From Daedaleopsis sinensis (taxonomy: Eukaryota; Basidiomycota; Agaricomycetes; Polyporales; Polyporaceae), in the NCBI GenBank assembly GCA_033807695.1, contig CM066305.1, positions 2,356,001 to 2,420,000 of the forward strand: 64,000 nucleotides of DNA, given 5' to 3'. The notes below the pieces were generated by a model. That model was not told the origin of the DNA. It did not search any database and saw only the letters and a list, made by a program, of their open reading frames with translations. Positions 22,490-33,088 of the stretch are shown here, one piece after another; position 1 is the first letter of the stretch, and the number at the start of each line of letters is the position of its first letter. A program made the position numbers and the translations under genes.

Positions 22490-23240
22490 TCAGTCGCTCT
22501 CGTCGTCGTCAATGTCCATGTCCATGCTTTCTGCGTCGCTGCTGTCGCTGTCGCTCTCGTTGCCGTTCTGAGCAGTCTTGGCCGAGCCAGTACCGTTCGT
22601 CTTCCAAGGGAACGTCCCTCCAGCAGACGTACCATTCGTATTCGCGGCTGAGAAAGATAGGGTTGAGGTTCCTGATAAACGTACTGGGCATGTCGAAGTG
22701 CTCACCTTGTCCGGGGGCTCGTCTATCCTCTTGGAGTATCTTTCGCATGGAGTCTTTCAAGCCGCCGACAATGGAAGAGTTGGAGAGCAACGAAGTCTCC
22801 TGGACTGCCCGCTCCACGATCGGATACCTGAGAAGTCGCGCCTTCAGATACTAGCTACTCCATGTATCGAGCGGGACGAAGGGAGAAGAAGCGCACCGGT
22901 CGAGCTCCTGCATAATCTCCCGCGAGACGTTCGCTTCGGGCATGTACTGGAGCTTTGGGTCCGAGGCGAGCTTTTGCTTCGCGATGTCTTCCACGCGAGC
23001 GAGGAACGCGGCCACCCCCTCCTGCGGATAGGCATGTCGGAGGGAAGTTATCCACGCACCGTCGGCACGAGACGAGCAGAACCCACACTTTGCCGGAACC
23101 CCTTCAGCAGCTCCCGCCGGAGGCGGTCGAACTCGCCCGACTTCTTGAACCTGGGACCAGGATCAGACCGTGCGGCCGGGGACTAGGAGGAGACAGAGAG
23201 CGCACTCTTCGACCAGTTGTTGGGGGTTCGTTATGGACAT
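22490..23240 (-). CDS. BOD1/SHG1 domain protein (COMPASS subunit Shg1-like)
   Basis: Five exons: 23240-23206, 23150-23087, 23021-22897, 22827-22706, 22647-22490; 167 residues. The N-terminal two-thirds matches the BOD1/SHG1 family: MSITNPQQLVEEFKKSGEFD, RLRRELLKGF, FLARVEDIAKQKLASDPKLQ, IVERAVQETSLLSN and GGLKDSMRKILQED. The C-terminus is a low-complexity Ser/Asp/Glu tail (ESDSDSSDAESMDMDIDDDE), common in chromatin proteins. In yeast, Shg1 is a small subunit of the Set1/COMPASS H3K4 methyltransferase; animal BOD1 proteins share the fold and regulate PP2A or SET1B. I infer a COMPASS role by homology. Confidence 0.8.
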
Positions 23241-23615
23241 CCGTGCGCGCAGTCAAGAGAGCTGGTACAGTGCAGATAGGGAAGCAAGCATCCAAGAAGA
23301 AAGCCGAGCGGGTGGCACAGAGGGATCGCAGGCGGCAGGTGAGAGCAAGAGGCAAGGCTGGCCTCTCACGGGTGCTAATTGCCTACACCGCTCAATCACG
23401 GTTAAGAGCATTGTGCTCCCGGTTCCACCTTCCCGCTCCCAGCCAATTGCGATGCCTTGCTGACCACGTCGCCTGCATTCGGTAGTGGACACGTACTCGC
23501 CGTTCTCAAGCGTGATGAAACACTAGTTGAAGTGCTCGGTCGCGGGGTCGCGAGAGGATCATAGCTTGCCTCTCGCGCTCATCTCCTTCGCTGCTCGCGC
23601 GTCCCTACACCAACG
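23241..23615. promoter_or_regulatory. Divergent promoter, SHG1-type gene / UROD
   Basis: 375 nt separating two divergently transcribed genes. No TATA-like element or repeat recognised. Confidence 0.5.
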
Positions 23616-24881
23616 ATGGCTTTCCCTCCGCTCAAGAACGACTTAATCCTGCGGGCCGCACGAGGTAAGGAGTTTCTACAAGGTGCCTACGAGATTGCTG
23701 AATTATTGGAGCGCAGGAGAGGAGACTGAGCGCGCTCCGGTATGGGTGATGCGCCAGGCGGGGAGGTATCTTCCGGGTGAGTCTTTCATCGCTGCTTGAT
23801 CTGCGAACCAGCGCGATGGCATACCCACATAGCATCTTTCGCATCCAACAGAATTCCAGGCCGTTCGTGCAAAGCACGGCTTCTTCGAAGTCTGCCGCAC
23901 CCCCGAGCTCGCAAAAGAAGTCACCCTGCAGCCCATCCGGCGGTATTCCGGGCTCATCGATGCCGCGATCATCTTCTGCGACATCCTCGTCGTCCCGCAG
24001 GCGATGGGCATGGAGGTCGAGATGAACCCCGGGCCGCACTTCCCCGACCCGCTCGTCACGCCCGCAGACATCGAGAAGCTCACCAAAGTCGTCGACGTCC
24101 AGAAGGAGCTCGGCTACGTATACGAGGCGATCACGCAGACCCGGCACGCCCTCAACGGGGAGGTGCCTCTCATTGGGTTCAGCGGCGCGCCGTGGACGCT
24201 GTTCTCGTACATGATTGAAGGCGGCGGCACGAAGACGTTCCAGAAATGCAAGACGTGGCTCTTCAAGTACCCAGAGGAGTCGAAAGCGTTGCTGAACAGG
24301 ATTGCGGACGTCTGCATCGACTTCCTCGTCGGCCAGATCAAAGCGGGGGCTCAGGCAAGCCTCTCATCCTCTGGAGCAGACCGTTCAACTCTAACTGCTC
24401 TTTTGCGCAGCTTGTGCAAGTGTTCGACTCGTGGGCCGGCGAGCTCGCGCCGCACCACTTCCAGGAATTCTCTCTGCCCTCCCTCCAGCGCATCGCTTCC
24501 GGCGTGCGCGCAAAGCTCGCGTCAGAGAACATTCCCGCCGTGCCGATGACACTCTTCCCTAAGGGCGCGAACTCGCAACTCGCTTTGCTTGCAGAGCAGT
24601 CCGGGTACGACGTCATCGGTGTTGACTGGTGCATCGACCCCGTCGACGCGCGACAAGCCGTCGGCGATAAGGTCGCCCTCCAGGGCAACATGGACCCGAT
24701 GGCGTTGTACGGTGGAAGGGAAGCCATCGAGCGGGAGGTGAAGCGCGTCTCTGAGAGGTTCAAGGGTGGAAAAGCACCGAAAGGGTGGATCTGCAACTTG
24801 GGGCACGGCATCACCCCGGGAGTAGACCCGGAGGACTTGCGTTGGTTCTTCGAGTGCGTGCACAAATATTCTGTGGCTTGA
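23616..24881 (+). CDS. HEM12: Uroporphyrinogen decarboxylase (haem biosynthesis)
   Basis: Four exons: 23616-23664, 23717-23776, 23852-24354, 24411-24881; 360 residues, the normal length of the enzyme. It removes four carboxyl groups from uroporphyrinogen III to give coproporphyrinogen III in the cytosol. Signatures are present: PVWVMRQAGRYLPEF, IIFCDILVVPQAMGMEVEMN (containing the catalytic Asp), GFSGAPWTLFSYMIEGGG, VFDSWAGELAPHHF, VIGVDWCIDP and NLGHGITPGVDPEDL. The third intron (24355-24410) begins with GC, not GT. The junction AGAQ-LVQVFDSWAGEL is fully conserved, so the GC-AG intron is well supported. No odd residues. Confidence 0.96.
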
Positions 24882-25429
24882 TGGGGCTTGCAGTCTGTGA
24901 AGGAAGAATTGTAGAAAAGCTGTTGTACCCGTAGCGGTGCTAGACGAACACTCTGCATAACGCGAAACCCGCGATTGTTGTGAGGACTACGATTGAGTGC
25001 ATTGATCAGATAGAGTGCGCGACAGTGATGTACCATAGCGACGAACGCAAGAAGCCCATAGCTTTAGACAGTCCTTTCATGAGTCAGAGGAGGTCATCTC
25101 GTGAAAACGTGATAGCGACGATGTGTTGTGCGGTAGATGCAGTACGGATGAATCATGATGATGGTAGGATGGAGGTCAGGGGATAAGGTGGTTGTGGGGG
25201 ATGGTGGTGGTGGGGGATGCAAGGAATGGCAGCGATGGTAGGAACAACGAGAGAAACCAATTGAGGTATGGTAGACAGCGATAAATATCTACAATGAAGG
25301 AATGTGCAAGTCAAGGTAATAACAGATCCAGTTGACATCGATATCATGGAAGATAGTAAAAGATAGGATGGACAGCCGTTGAGACGAGGACATGCATCCG
25401 AACCCCGTTCGGCCAGCACCATCTCAAGC
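24882..25429. other. Convergent 3' spacer
   Basis: 548 nt between the UROD and CDC14 stops. It contains a short GGT/GGG-rich, purine-biased stretch (25188-25220). No gene seen. Confidence 0.55.
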
Positions 25430-27607
25430 CTAGGCAACTACGTCTGCCGCGCTGAAGCTGCTCCGCCGCCGTCGGATGTTGCGCAGGCCCGGACGCTCAG
25501 ATTTGGACGCAGGCACGACGACGGAAGACGCGTTGTTCGCGACCCACGTACCCGAAGACGCCATGGCTGCCCTCACGATTGCCGCAGCGGCAGCCGGTGC
25601 CTCTTGTACGGAGCCCGTTGAGTTATGATGACCACGCTTACCGACAAGGGTGGGGAGACGCGACGGGGTTGGAGAGCCTGGCTGTCTCGGCCGGAGAGGA
25701 CGCCCTGTTCCAGCTGTTGCAGACGTGTCCTTCGAAGCCGTTGCCGTGCTACGGGCAGAGGAGTCCTTCGTGAGGCGGGGGATCTTGTTCGGAAGCTGGC
25801 CGATCGCCTTGGAGTTCTTCGTGGCGGCCAGTGCATTGCTGACCTTCTTAGCTGCCACAGAGGCAGCTGAGCGGGTAACACGAGTCGGTCTCTGCTCGGA
25901 CGCGGGGGGTCGTTGGGAGGCAGAGCGCGCAGATGCAGGCTTCACCTTGTTTCGGCGTATTGGGGCAGGAGCCACACCAAGCGCTGGTAGAACGTCGTCT
26001 TCCTCCGCATCCGAGTCCGAGGCGACCCTCTTAGTGGCAGGCGTCTTCCGGGGCTGTCCCGGAGGAGCGATGGCATGCGCCTTGGCGGCGGCAGCGGCGA
26101 CGTGCTTGCTAGGGGTGACGGGAGGGACGGGCGCAGCGCCAGTCGATGTCATAACGAGTGTGGTTGTGGTTGTTTCAGTGAAGACGTCCATCTCGTCTTC
26201 GGTCTCGGCAGGAGGAGTAACGGGTGCGACGACTTTGGCAGCGGCCGCGATGGTTGCCTGCTGAAGCTTGCGCATCTCGTCTACAGCAGACCACTTCGTC
26301 CACTCAAGTTGCTTGAGATACATGTACTGTTGTTGTGGACCGACCACACTACCCGGACGAACGATTCGCATGAACGCGATCGCTTCGTTCGCTGTGAAGC
26401 CATACTTCCACACGAGATATGCACCGATGAGCGTCCCAGTCCTCCCCAGTCCAGCTTTGCACTGAACGAGAGATTGTTAGCCGTATGCAAGAGCATCAAG
26501 CAATCTCAATATCTACTCACGTGGACCGCGACAACTCCACCATTCTCTATCACTTCGTCTGCCATGTCGATGAACTTCCGTACAATCTCGTCAGTAGGGT
26601 TCGTGCCGTCGTCAAAGTATAGCTCGGTATGGTTGATGCCGCGGTCTCGGAAAACTTGCGCATCATACAACGGGTTGTTGAGACGCACGACGAGCTTGAC
26701 GCCTTGTCTTTCGAAGTAATCCAAGCAGTTCTGAAACGGTGTTGGCAGCTTCCGTTGCAAAGCCATAGTCTTGATGGGTGAATTTGGAGACACAATCGCC
26801 TGATTCTCTTGCTCCCGCTTATCCTTCTCTCGCTTGATCCAGGTTGGGTCCACAGGGGACGCGAAGGCGATGAAGTTGGGGGTCAACCAGTTCCAGTCTC
26901 CATTCTCCACCTTCTCGTAGTACTCGTAGTCCTCGATATCGAACTCGTTCATGTCACAGAGGCCGTTTTGCATGGCCTTGTAGATGCCCCAGAGACAGTC
27001 TTGTATGTTAAGATTGAAATCAGAGCGGCCACGGCCAGCATCCCGAAATGGCATGAATTCGAGTTCTGCTATGGGATGGAAGGCCTCCCATGGCGGGCGT
27101 TGTTGCACAATCATCTATGATACATGAACAGGTGTCGAGGAAACGGCTTGTCGAGATATACGCACCACATACAACGCCATCAACAGAGCAGCATTTGCCT
27201 TCTTGCGAGGGTCGCTCGACGAGTACAGGACTATCCGGTGGTCGATTATCGCAGGGTCCTATCGACGGTCGTGTGATGAAATGAAGTTGGGTGATTTATG
27301 GGGAACGTACCTGCAGAATCTCGTGGATCAAGATACACGCCTTATACACCATGGCCAAGTTCAGCGGACCCCAGTCCTGAAAGAAGGACAGATAGAGCAA
27401 TTGGTCGTCGATCGTGAAGTACCAATACTTCGCGTCGCCGTCAGGTGTCGCCGAAGATGATCCCCTCGGTACTCCACGGACATCTGGGCAGTTGCTAGGA
27501 TCCTTCACGAGATCATTGAGTACCTCTGGCCGAGGCGCAGGATGGGGAAAGCAGGTGAAGTATAGCCTGAGCGTAACCATTGTAGTGTCAGCAACCACTT
27601 GGTTCAT
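25430..27607 (-). CDS. CDC14: CDC14-family dual-specificity phosphatase
   Basis: Four exons: 27607-27311, 27258-27166, 27114-26521, 26461-25430; 671 residues. The N-terminal non-catalytic PTP-like domain has [42 protein letters not shown] and [20 protein letters not shown]. The catalytic domain has [30 protein letters not shown] and the CX5R loop [20 protein letters not shown]. It is followed by [18 protein letters not shown] sequence ([20 protein letters not shown]). The C-terminus is Ala/Pro/Lys-rich and ends in a basic RRRRSSF motif. CDC14 reverses CDK phosphorylation at mitotic exit, cytokinesis and septation. The catalytic Cys is encoded right at an exon start (26461). It is head-to-head with an MBP1-type cell-cycle factor. 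Confidence 0.94.
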
Positions 27608-28409
27608 CGCGCCGTGGGAATCCAGGGGACTGACCTCCCACCGAAGTGACAGAGAGGCTCACAAGGGAGTGGCATGGATAGGATGCGCGAGTGGGCTATG
27701 GATCCAGCGCGGAAGACGGACGGGGGCTGAGGACCACGGTGGGACGAGTGGAGGCTCGGAAGAAGAGGCAGTCGCGCGACTGACCGAACAGAGCGAGTTG
27801 AGTTCGTCTGGCAGCGCATGGTCACGTGATCGACACGCGGTTTCCGTCCCTTGTGCCCGCGCGTTTGCGCGTTGTTTTCTTCGTTCACGCCTGTCACCAA
27901 AGAGAATAAACGGGGAGCGAAGGACACGCGTGATGAAGCTCTTCTGTCTCATTTATGGGTGTGAATGGGGTTCGATATGGGTTTGATATGAGCTTGGAAT
28001 ACTTGTAACCGAACGAATCGAAGCCAGCCGCAACCACGCTTGTGGCTACACCTCAATGACCTCCTCCACTCGTAGAATCAGACTGTGCGTTGATGGGCGT
28101 GTCGCCGCGGACTTTGGGAGCGAACAATAAGAACAGCATGATAGGAGCGCGAGACAGAGCAGTCGTGGTCGCGAAGCAAAGCCATAGTTCCGTGTTGGGC
28201 AGGTCAGTGACCACGTCGTGACGCGTGCTCGTGAGAGCTGGAGATGGGCGCCTACGCGTGAATAGCAGGCGCGTCAAGGCGTCGGGCGATTACTCCCATC
28301 CCAGATTCCTCCACTTCTCGACGATCGCCTCGACGGTAGCTCTCACCCTAGGTCCAACAGTCCATCTCGCACAAGGCTTTCGTGCTTCGCACCCCAGTGT
28401 GGCAATATC
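27608..28409. promoter_or_regulatory. Divergent promoter CDC14 / MBP1-type gene, with MCB elements
   Basis: 802 nt shared upstream region. Perfect ACGCGT (MCB box, the site bound by MBF) occurs at 27926-27931, 28221-28226 and 28254-28259. Two more copies lie just inside the MBP1-type gene. Binding by the encoded factor is inference. A short frame at 28225-28473 overlaps the true start and is not a gene. Confidence 0.6.
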
Positions 28410-30763
28410 ATGCCCGATAATCAGATTTTCAAGGTGGGATACATTCAGTCATCGGACCCGCTCCCCGCACTGAATGTCATCACGCCCGATTTTGTAGGCC
28501 ACCTACAGTGGCATCCCGGTCTACGAGATGTACGCCTCTGACGCGTTTGACGCGTGTTACTCGGTTTAACATGCTTGCAGGATGTGCAAGGGAGTGGCTG
28601 TGATGCGCAGGCGGTCGGACTCCTGGCTGAATGCCACACAAATCCTCAAAGTCGCAGGTTTCGACAAGCCTCAACGGACGCGCATTCTTGAGAGGGAGGT
28701 GCAGAAGGGCGAGCATGAGAAGGTGCAAGGTGGTTATGGCAAGTACCAAGGTCAGTTGTAGGATGTACATTCTCTCCCTTCGCTCTACCTCTCATGCTGC
28801 AAGTATCCAGGTACTTGGATTCCCTTGGAGAGAGGGCTAGCAATCTCTCGACAATATGGCTGCGAAACAGTACTGCGACCCATCATCGACTTCACTGCTG
28901 ATTCAAAAAGCCCCCCACTCGCCCCAAAGCACTTGGTCTCCGCTCAATCCTCGAAAGCGAGCATACGTCGCGGTGGTGAGCCAACGGGCGAGACTGTCGT
29001 CAGCACAAGGTCCTCAAAGAGAACAGTGCAGGACACAGATGCATCTGAAATCGAGACTCTTTCTGTGCGTGGTTCCGAGGATGGAACAATGACCCCTTCG
29101 CCGTCCGAAGCCTCCTCCAGTTCACGTACACCATCACCCATTCGCAGCAGCCCTGGACCTTCCGCTTCCGCTTCAAATGCCATGGCTGAAGACGAACGAT
29201 CCCCATCTCCACTGCCGAATCGCAAGCGAAAGCAACGACCAGCAGACGAGGAAGAAGAGTCGGAGGACGACGCCTATGGGTCCAATGGCGCAGATCAAGC
29301 CGCGTATGGTGACCAGATCCTCGAATACTTCATCTCCGACTCCAACCAAATACCCGAAATCCTAATCAACCCCCCTAATAACTTCGACCCAAACATGGCC
29401 ATTGATGATGACGGACACACCGCGCTGCACTGGGCGAGCGCCATGGGTCGCATTCGGGTAGTGAAACTACTCCTCACCGCCGGCGCGGACATCTACAAAG
29501 TCAATAAAGCGGGTCAGACGGCACTAATGCGGAGCGTCATGTTTGCTAACAATTACGACGTGCGGAAATTCCCCGAACTCTACGAACTCCTCCATCGTTC
29601 TACTCTCAACATCGACAATAGCAATCGCACCGTATTTCATCACATTGTCGATGTCGCAATGTCGAAAGGCAAGACGCATGCTGCTCGTTACTACATGGAG
29701 ACCGTTTTGCAGCGACTAGCCGACTACCCTCGGGAGCTCGCAGATATCATCAACTTCCAGGACGAAGACGGAGAAACGGCTCTGACTATGGCCGCCAGAT
29801 GTCGCAGTAAACGGCTGGTGAAGCTTCTCCTCGACCACGGTGCCGATCCGAAGATTGCGAACCGTGATGGGAAGACTACAGAGGACTACATACTCGAAGA
29901 TGAACGCTTCCGTTCCTCCCCTGTTCTTCCTTCCCGCCAACTCTCCTTGCGCGGCCCTGATAGCACAGTAACGAATGGTGGAACCTCTACGTATGCCCTG
30001 CTCACCCAAGAGCGACCTCCCTTGCACTATTCTGTTACAGGCAACAAGGCCGCCACACGTTGTGTTGGTGACATCACTATGATGCTCGACAGTCTCGCCG
30101 CTGCGTTCGACCAGGAGCTGAAGGAGAAAGATCGAGATCTGACACAGGCGAACGCTCTCCTCAACAACATCCAGTCAGAAATCCTCGAGTCCCAGCGCAC
30201 CGTCACCCAACTCAAGACGCAGGCGCAGGGACTGCCCGTGGCGCAACAGGCTGTGTCGCAGCTCGAGGGCGAGCTGCGAGTGAAGATGGGGAAGCGTTTC
30301 AGGCTGGGCTGGGAGAAGTGGGTCAAAGACGAAGAAGAGCGCGAGCGGTCCGTTCGGGAGGCCGCCGGGGGCCAACTCGTCTCTGCGAGCGAGCCGGTCC
30401 CGGACCTGCACGAGCTCTACGCCGGGATCCCCTCAGACCCGGAGGAGCTGCGGAAAGAGTGCGAGAGGCTTCGGGAGGAGCTCACGGGCCATCGAACGCG
30501 TCGGAAGGACATGTTCGAGCAGCTCGTCAAGTTCCAAGCGGAGGCCGGGACTGGGGGCAGGATGGCGGAGTACCGACGTCTCATCAGTGCTGGCTGCGGT
30601 GGAATCCCGCCAGACGAGGTTGACGGCGTCGTTGGCATGCTGTTGGAGGTACGTGGACTGCTGTGCAGAGAAGCGTTATCTGACTTTCTGCGTGCAGACG
30701 TTGGAAGCGGAGGAGCCAAGTTCATCATCTACAGCATGGAACGGGACGCGTGCTACCAGTTGA
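28410..30763 (+). CDS. MBP1: APSES/ankyrin transcription factor, MBP1/Res-type MBF subunit
   Basis: Five exons: 28410-28433, 28498-28529, 28581-28750, 28811-30648, 30698-30763; 709 residues. The KilA-N/APSES DNA-binding domain occupies ~1-105: [60 protein letters not shown] and [15 protein letters not shown] Ser/Pro-rich linker and NLS-like RKRKQRP follow. Ankyrin repeats start at ~190 ([40 protein letters not shown]). A C-terminal coiled coil for partner dimerisation ends [16 protein letters not shown] drives G1/S transcription through ACGCGT boxes. The last intron (30649-30697) changes frame; reading through it would add an unconserved 75-residue tail. The ATG was chosen because its 24-nt exon restores the conserved IFKATYSGI. 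Confidence 0.92.
28541..28555 (+). promoter_or_regulatory. Two intronic MCB boxes (ACGCGT x2)
   Basis: ACGCGT at 28541-28546 and 28550-28555, spaced 9 nt apart, inside the second intron of the MBP1-type gene. With three upstream copies they suggest autoregulation by MBF; this is inference from sequence match only. Confidence 0.5.
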
Positions 30764-31098
30764 CATGTCTCAAGTCAGGTGTGGTCCATGGCTACGTTGT
30801 ACTCTACTATATAATTATCTGTACTGTTTGCAAAGGAGATTTCATTTTGCGTCTTCATGTAGGAGACGAGGAAAGGGACGTCTTCATGATTCTTCCAGTT
30901 TGGTCGACGCGACTTAATCGGACGCGATCTGTGAACGCGGTCGCGTGTGCGCGTTTCGATTACGTAATATGCTGGTCGAAATTCTGAGCTGTCGCGTTCC
31001 AATAGCGCTGGAGCAACTTCACCAACGGACCTGATCCCACCACGGTCACTTCTCTCTATACTTCTGCTGGCCGACTGTGGTGTATCTGAACATCCAAC
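30764..31098. other. Intergenic spacer, tandem genes
   Basis: 335 nt between the MBP1-type stop and the uL24m start, both plus strand. No recognised motif. Confidence 0.5.
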
Positions 31099-32392
31099 AT
31101 GGCCCACATAGGGGCAAAAGAGCTGGCCTTCGCGGCGACAACGCAGTCTTTCACGCGGACGTTCCGTCACTTGCTCCCTGTTCCCCGATTCCTCGTCCGT
31201 GGACCGTTCATGCCTGGGCAGCCGAGACCGAAGGATACGAAGCCGAAAGACAGGATCAAGCAGTGGAACATAGTCCCTGGAGACTTCGTCAAGCTGCGGG
31301 GTGACACGAAGAACGTCGTGCATGAGGTGCACAGGGTCAACAAGCTCAGCAACAGGGTGATATTGAAGAGGGAGATCAACAAACCGGTGAGCTCGAACGC
31401 TGGCTCTCCACTCATCCAGAGTTCATTTGCTGACCCTTCCTATTTAGAACTATAACCCACAAGCGACGGCGAATACTGGTATATCCGTGCCGTATTCTCA
31501 ATGCCAGCTACTCGTCGGGAAGTACGAGTATCCCCCCGAGGGTCAAGCTACAGAGCCTAAGTTCCTCAAGTATGTGGATTCAGCTGACTTATGGCGTACC
31601 TGATCACTGAGTCTGTTGCGTAAAGCGTGTTCGCGTCTCGACTCACCACCTCTATGCCGTATTTCTACAAGAAAGGTGGATACTGGATCTGGAGACGATA
31701 TGCTGTCAACACCACTCCTCGTCTCCCCAACTATTCCGAGCAGACACACGTGTCCGTCAGGATACCATGGCCCAGGAGGAACGCTGTCTCACGACCAGAA
31801 CGTGCGTATCTCAGTATTGACATACCCGGTTATGGCGACTGACCAGTTCACAGCGAGTGCGTACGACACTACTGTGGATACTGTGAACGAAGTCACCTAC
31901 ACCCCTCCGCCACTACCGTCCGCACTGTTATCGCCTGCTCCCCGGATACCTACCGAGCACGAGTACATCACCTTCCTGTCGAACCCCGACAAGAACGTCT
32001 TCCCGTCATCAGGTGTCGTCGAAGTCCACCTCCAGAAGGAGCTGGCGAACCCCCACAGTCGCGCCAAGAAGCAAGCTCGCTGGCAGGCATTCAAGGCCCG
32101 CACCAAGGCCCTTCTAGAGGAGTTCATCCGGGCGGAGTACGCGCACCTCGCCGGTCGCACGAAGCGCGAGGCGCGGGCGGAGGCGACGTGGAAGTGGCAG
32201 CGGCACATCGTCGAGGAGCGCAAGGCGGAGATGCGGCGTCGCTGGCGGAACCGCGGGGCGGAGGTGCGCTTGGAGAGGAAGTCGCAGCGCAAGGCGCGCA
32301 AGGTCGTGAGGCGGAACGAGAAGCTGCGCACGTTGGTCCTGGCGGACGCGCCGAACCAGGTGGTCCCGCCGCCGAGCAAGGTCGCTGCGTAA
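31099..32392 (+). CDS. Mitochondrial large-subunit ribosomal protein uL24m (KOW domain)
   Basis: Four exons: 31099-31386, 31448-31569, 31626-31801, 31854-32392; 374 residues. An N-terminal basic leader (AATTQSFTRTFRHLLPVPRF) precedes the KOW/L24 core (IVPGDFVKLRGDTKNVVHEV, VNKLSNRVILKREINKPNYN, PYSQCQLLVGKYEYP). The fungal extension has KKGGYWIWRRYAVNTTPRLP and RIPWPRRNAV. The C-terminus is long, helical and very basic (TKREARAEATWKWQRHIVEE, KSQRKARKVVRRNEK). Length and KOW position fit yeast MRPL40-type proteins of the mitoribosome, where the extensions contact rRNA near the exit tunnel. Assignment to uL24m is confident; the exact roles of the extensions are not known. Confidence 0.85.
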
Positions 32393-33088
32393 GCGGAGGG
32401 ATGGGGAGTGTGTTGATTGCCTACTCTAGTCGGATCGCGCTGTCGTCCTGTTACATGAGTGACATGTGCTGAGATAATCCATACCATCTAGCTCTCATTC
32501 CATTCGATGTTTAGGTAGTGCTTACTACTGCCATGAGCCGCCTCATTCGCTAACGCTGACAGAAGGTGCTACATAATGACAGGCATACATATGTGGTGGT
32601 GACCAATGCTTAAGCATCGACAATATCAATGGACATCCATTGATCGCGACGTTGCATTGAGGTTGTGGTTCGAATTAGCGCCAGCAATCATTCAGCTACA
32701 TACCAAGTGTCCGTTGGGTGAACACCCATACTCATCTCTACGACCTAGGACCCACGCTATGTCTTCATGGGAGCTGGCGCAGCCTCGTCTGTACAGTACT
32801 CTTGAAATATGCAACTTCCTCAAACCGGGCCCGCGGGAGGAGGTCCAGAGGAAGACTCGCATAGACGCGCGCCGTTCCCCCATTGGTCAGGAGCTGACAC
32901 ACTGACAGACACCATCGCCTCTCCGCTCCGTGAATGCCGTGGGACGCATTCACGATTCGGATATTTCGGAGACCTACAAGGGAGCATGGTCCTTTAAATG
33001 AGACCGTCTATCCTCACGTCCCAACTCGTCCCTCTTCTGCTTCAGCTACCTGCCTTAAACCTCCAGAGCTCCACGCTCAAGCTTCACG
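32393..33088. promoter_or_regulatory. Intergenic region upstream of the DHA1-type transporter
   Basis: 696 nt; no gene seen. A TATA-like cctttaaatg (32991-33000) lies ~90 nt before the transporter ATG. A near-palindromic pair ccgtgaatgcc / cattcacg occurs around 32927-32954. Confidence 0.45.

Noticed and set aside
30649..30987. Read-through C-terminal extension of the MBP1-type protein
   Set aside because: A good intron at 30649-30697 gives the conserved LLETLEAEE ending; the read-through tail is unconserved and partly hydrophobic.
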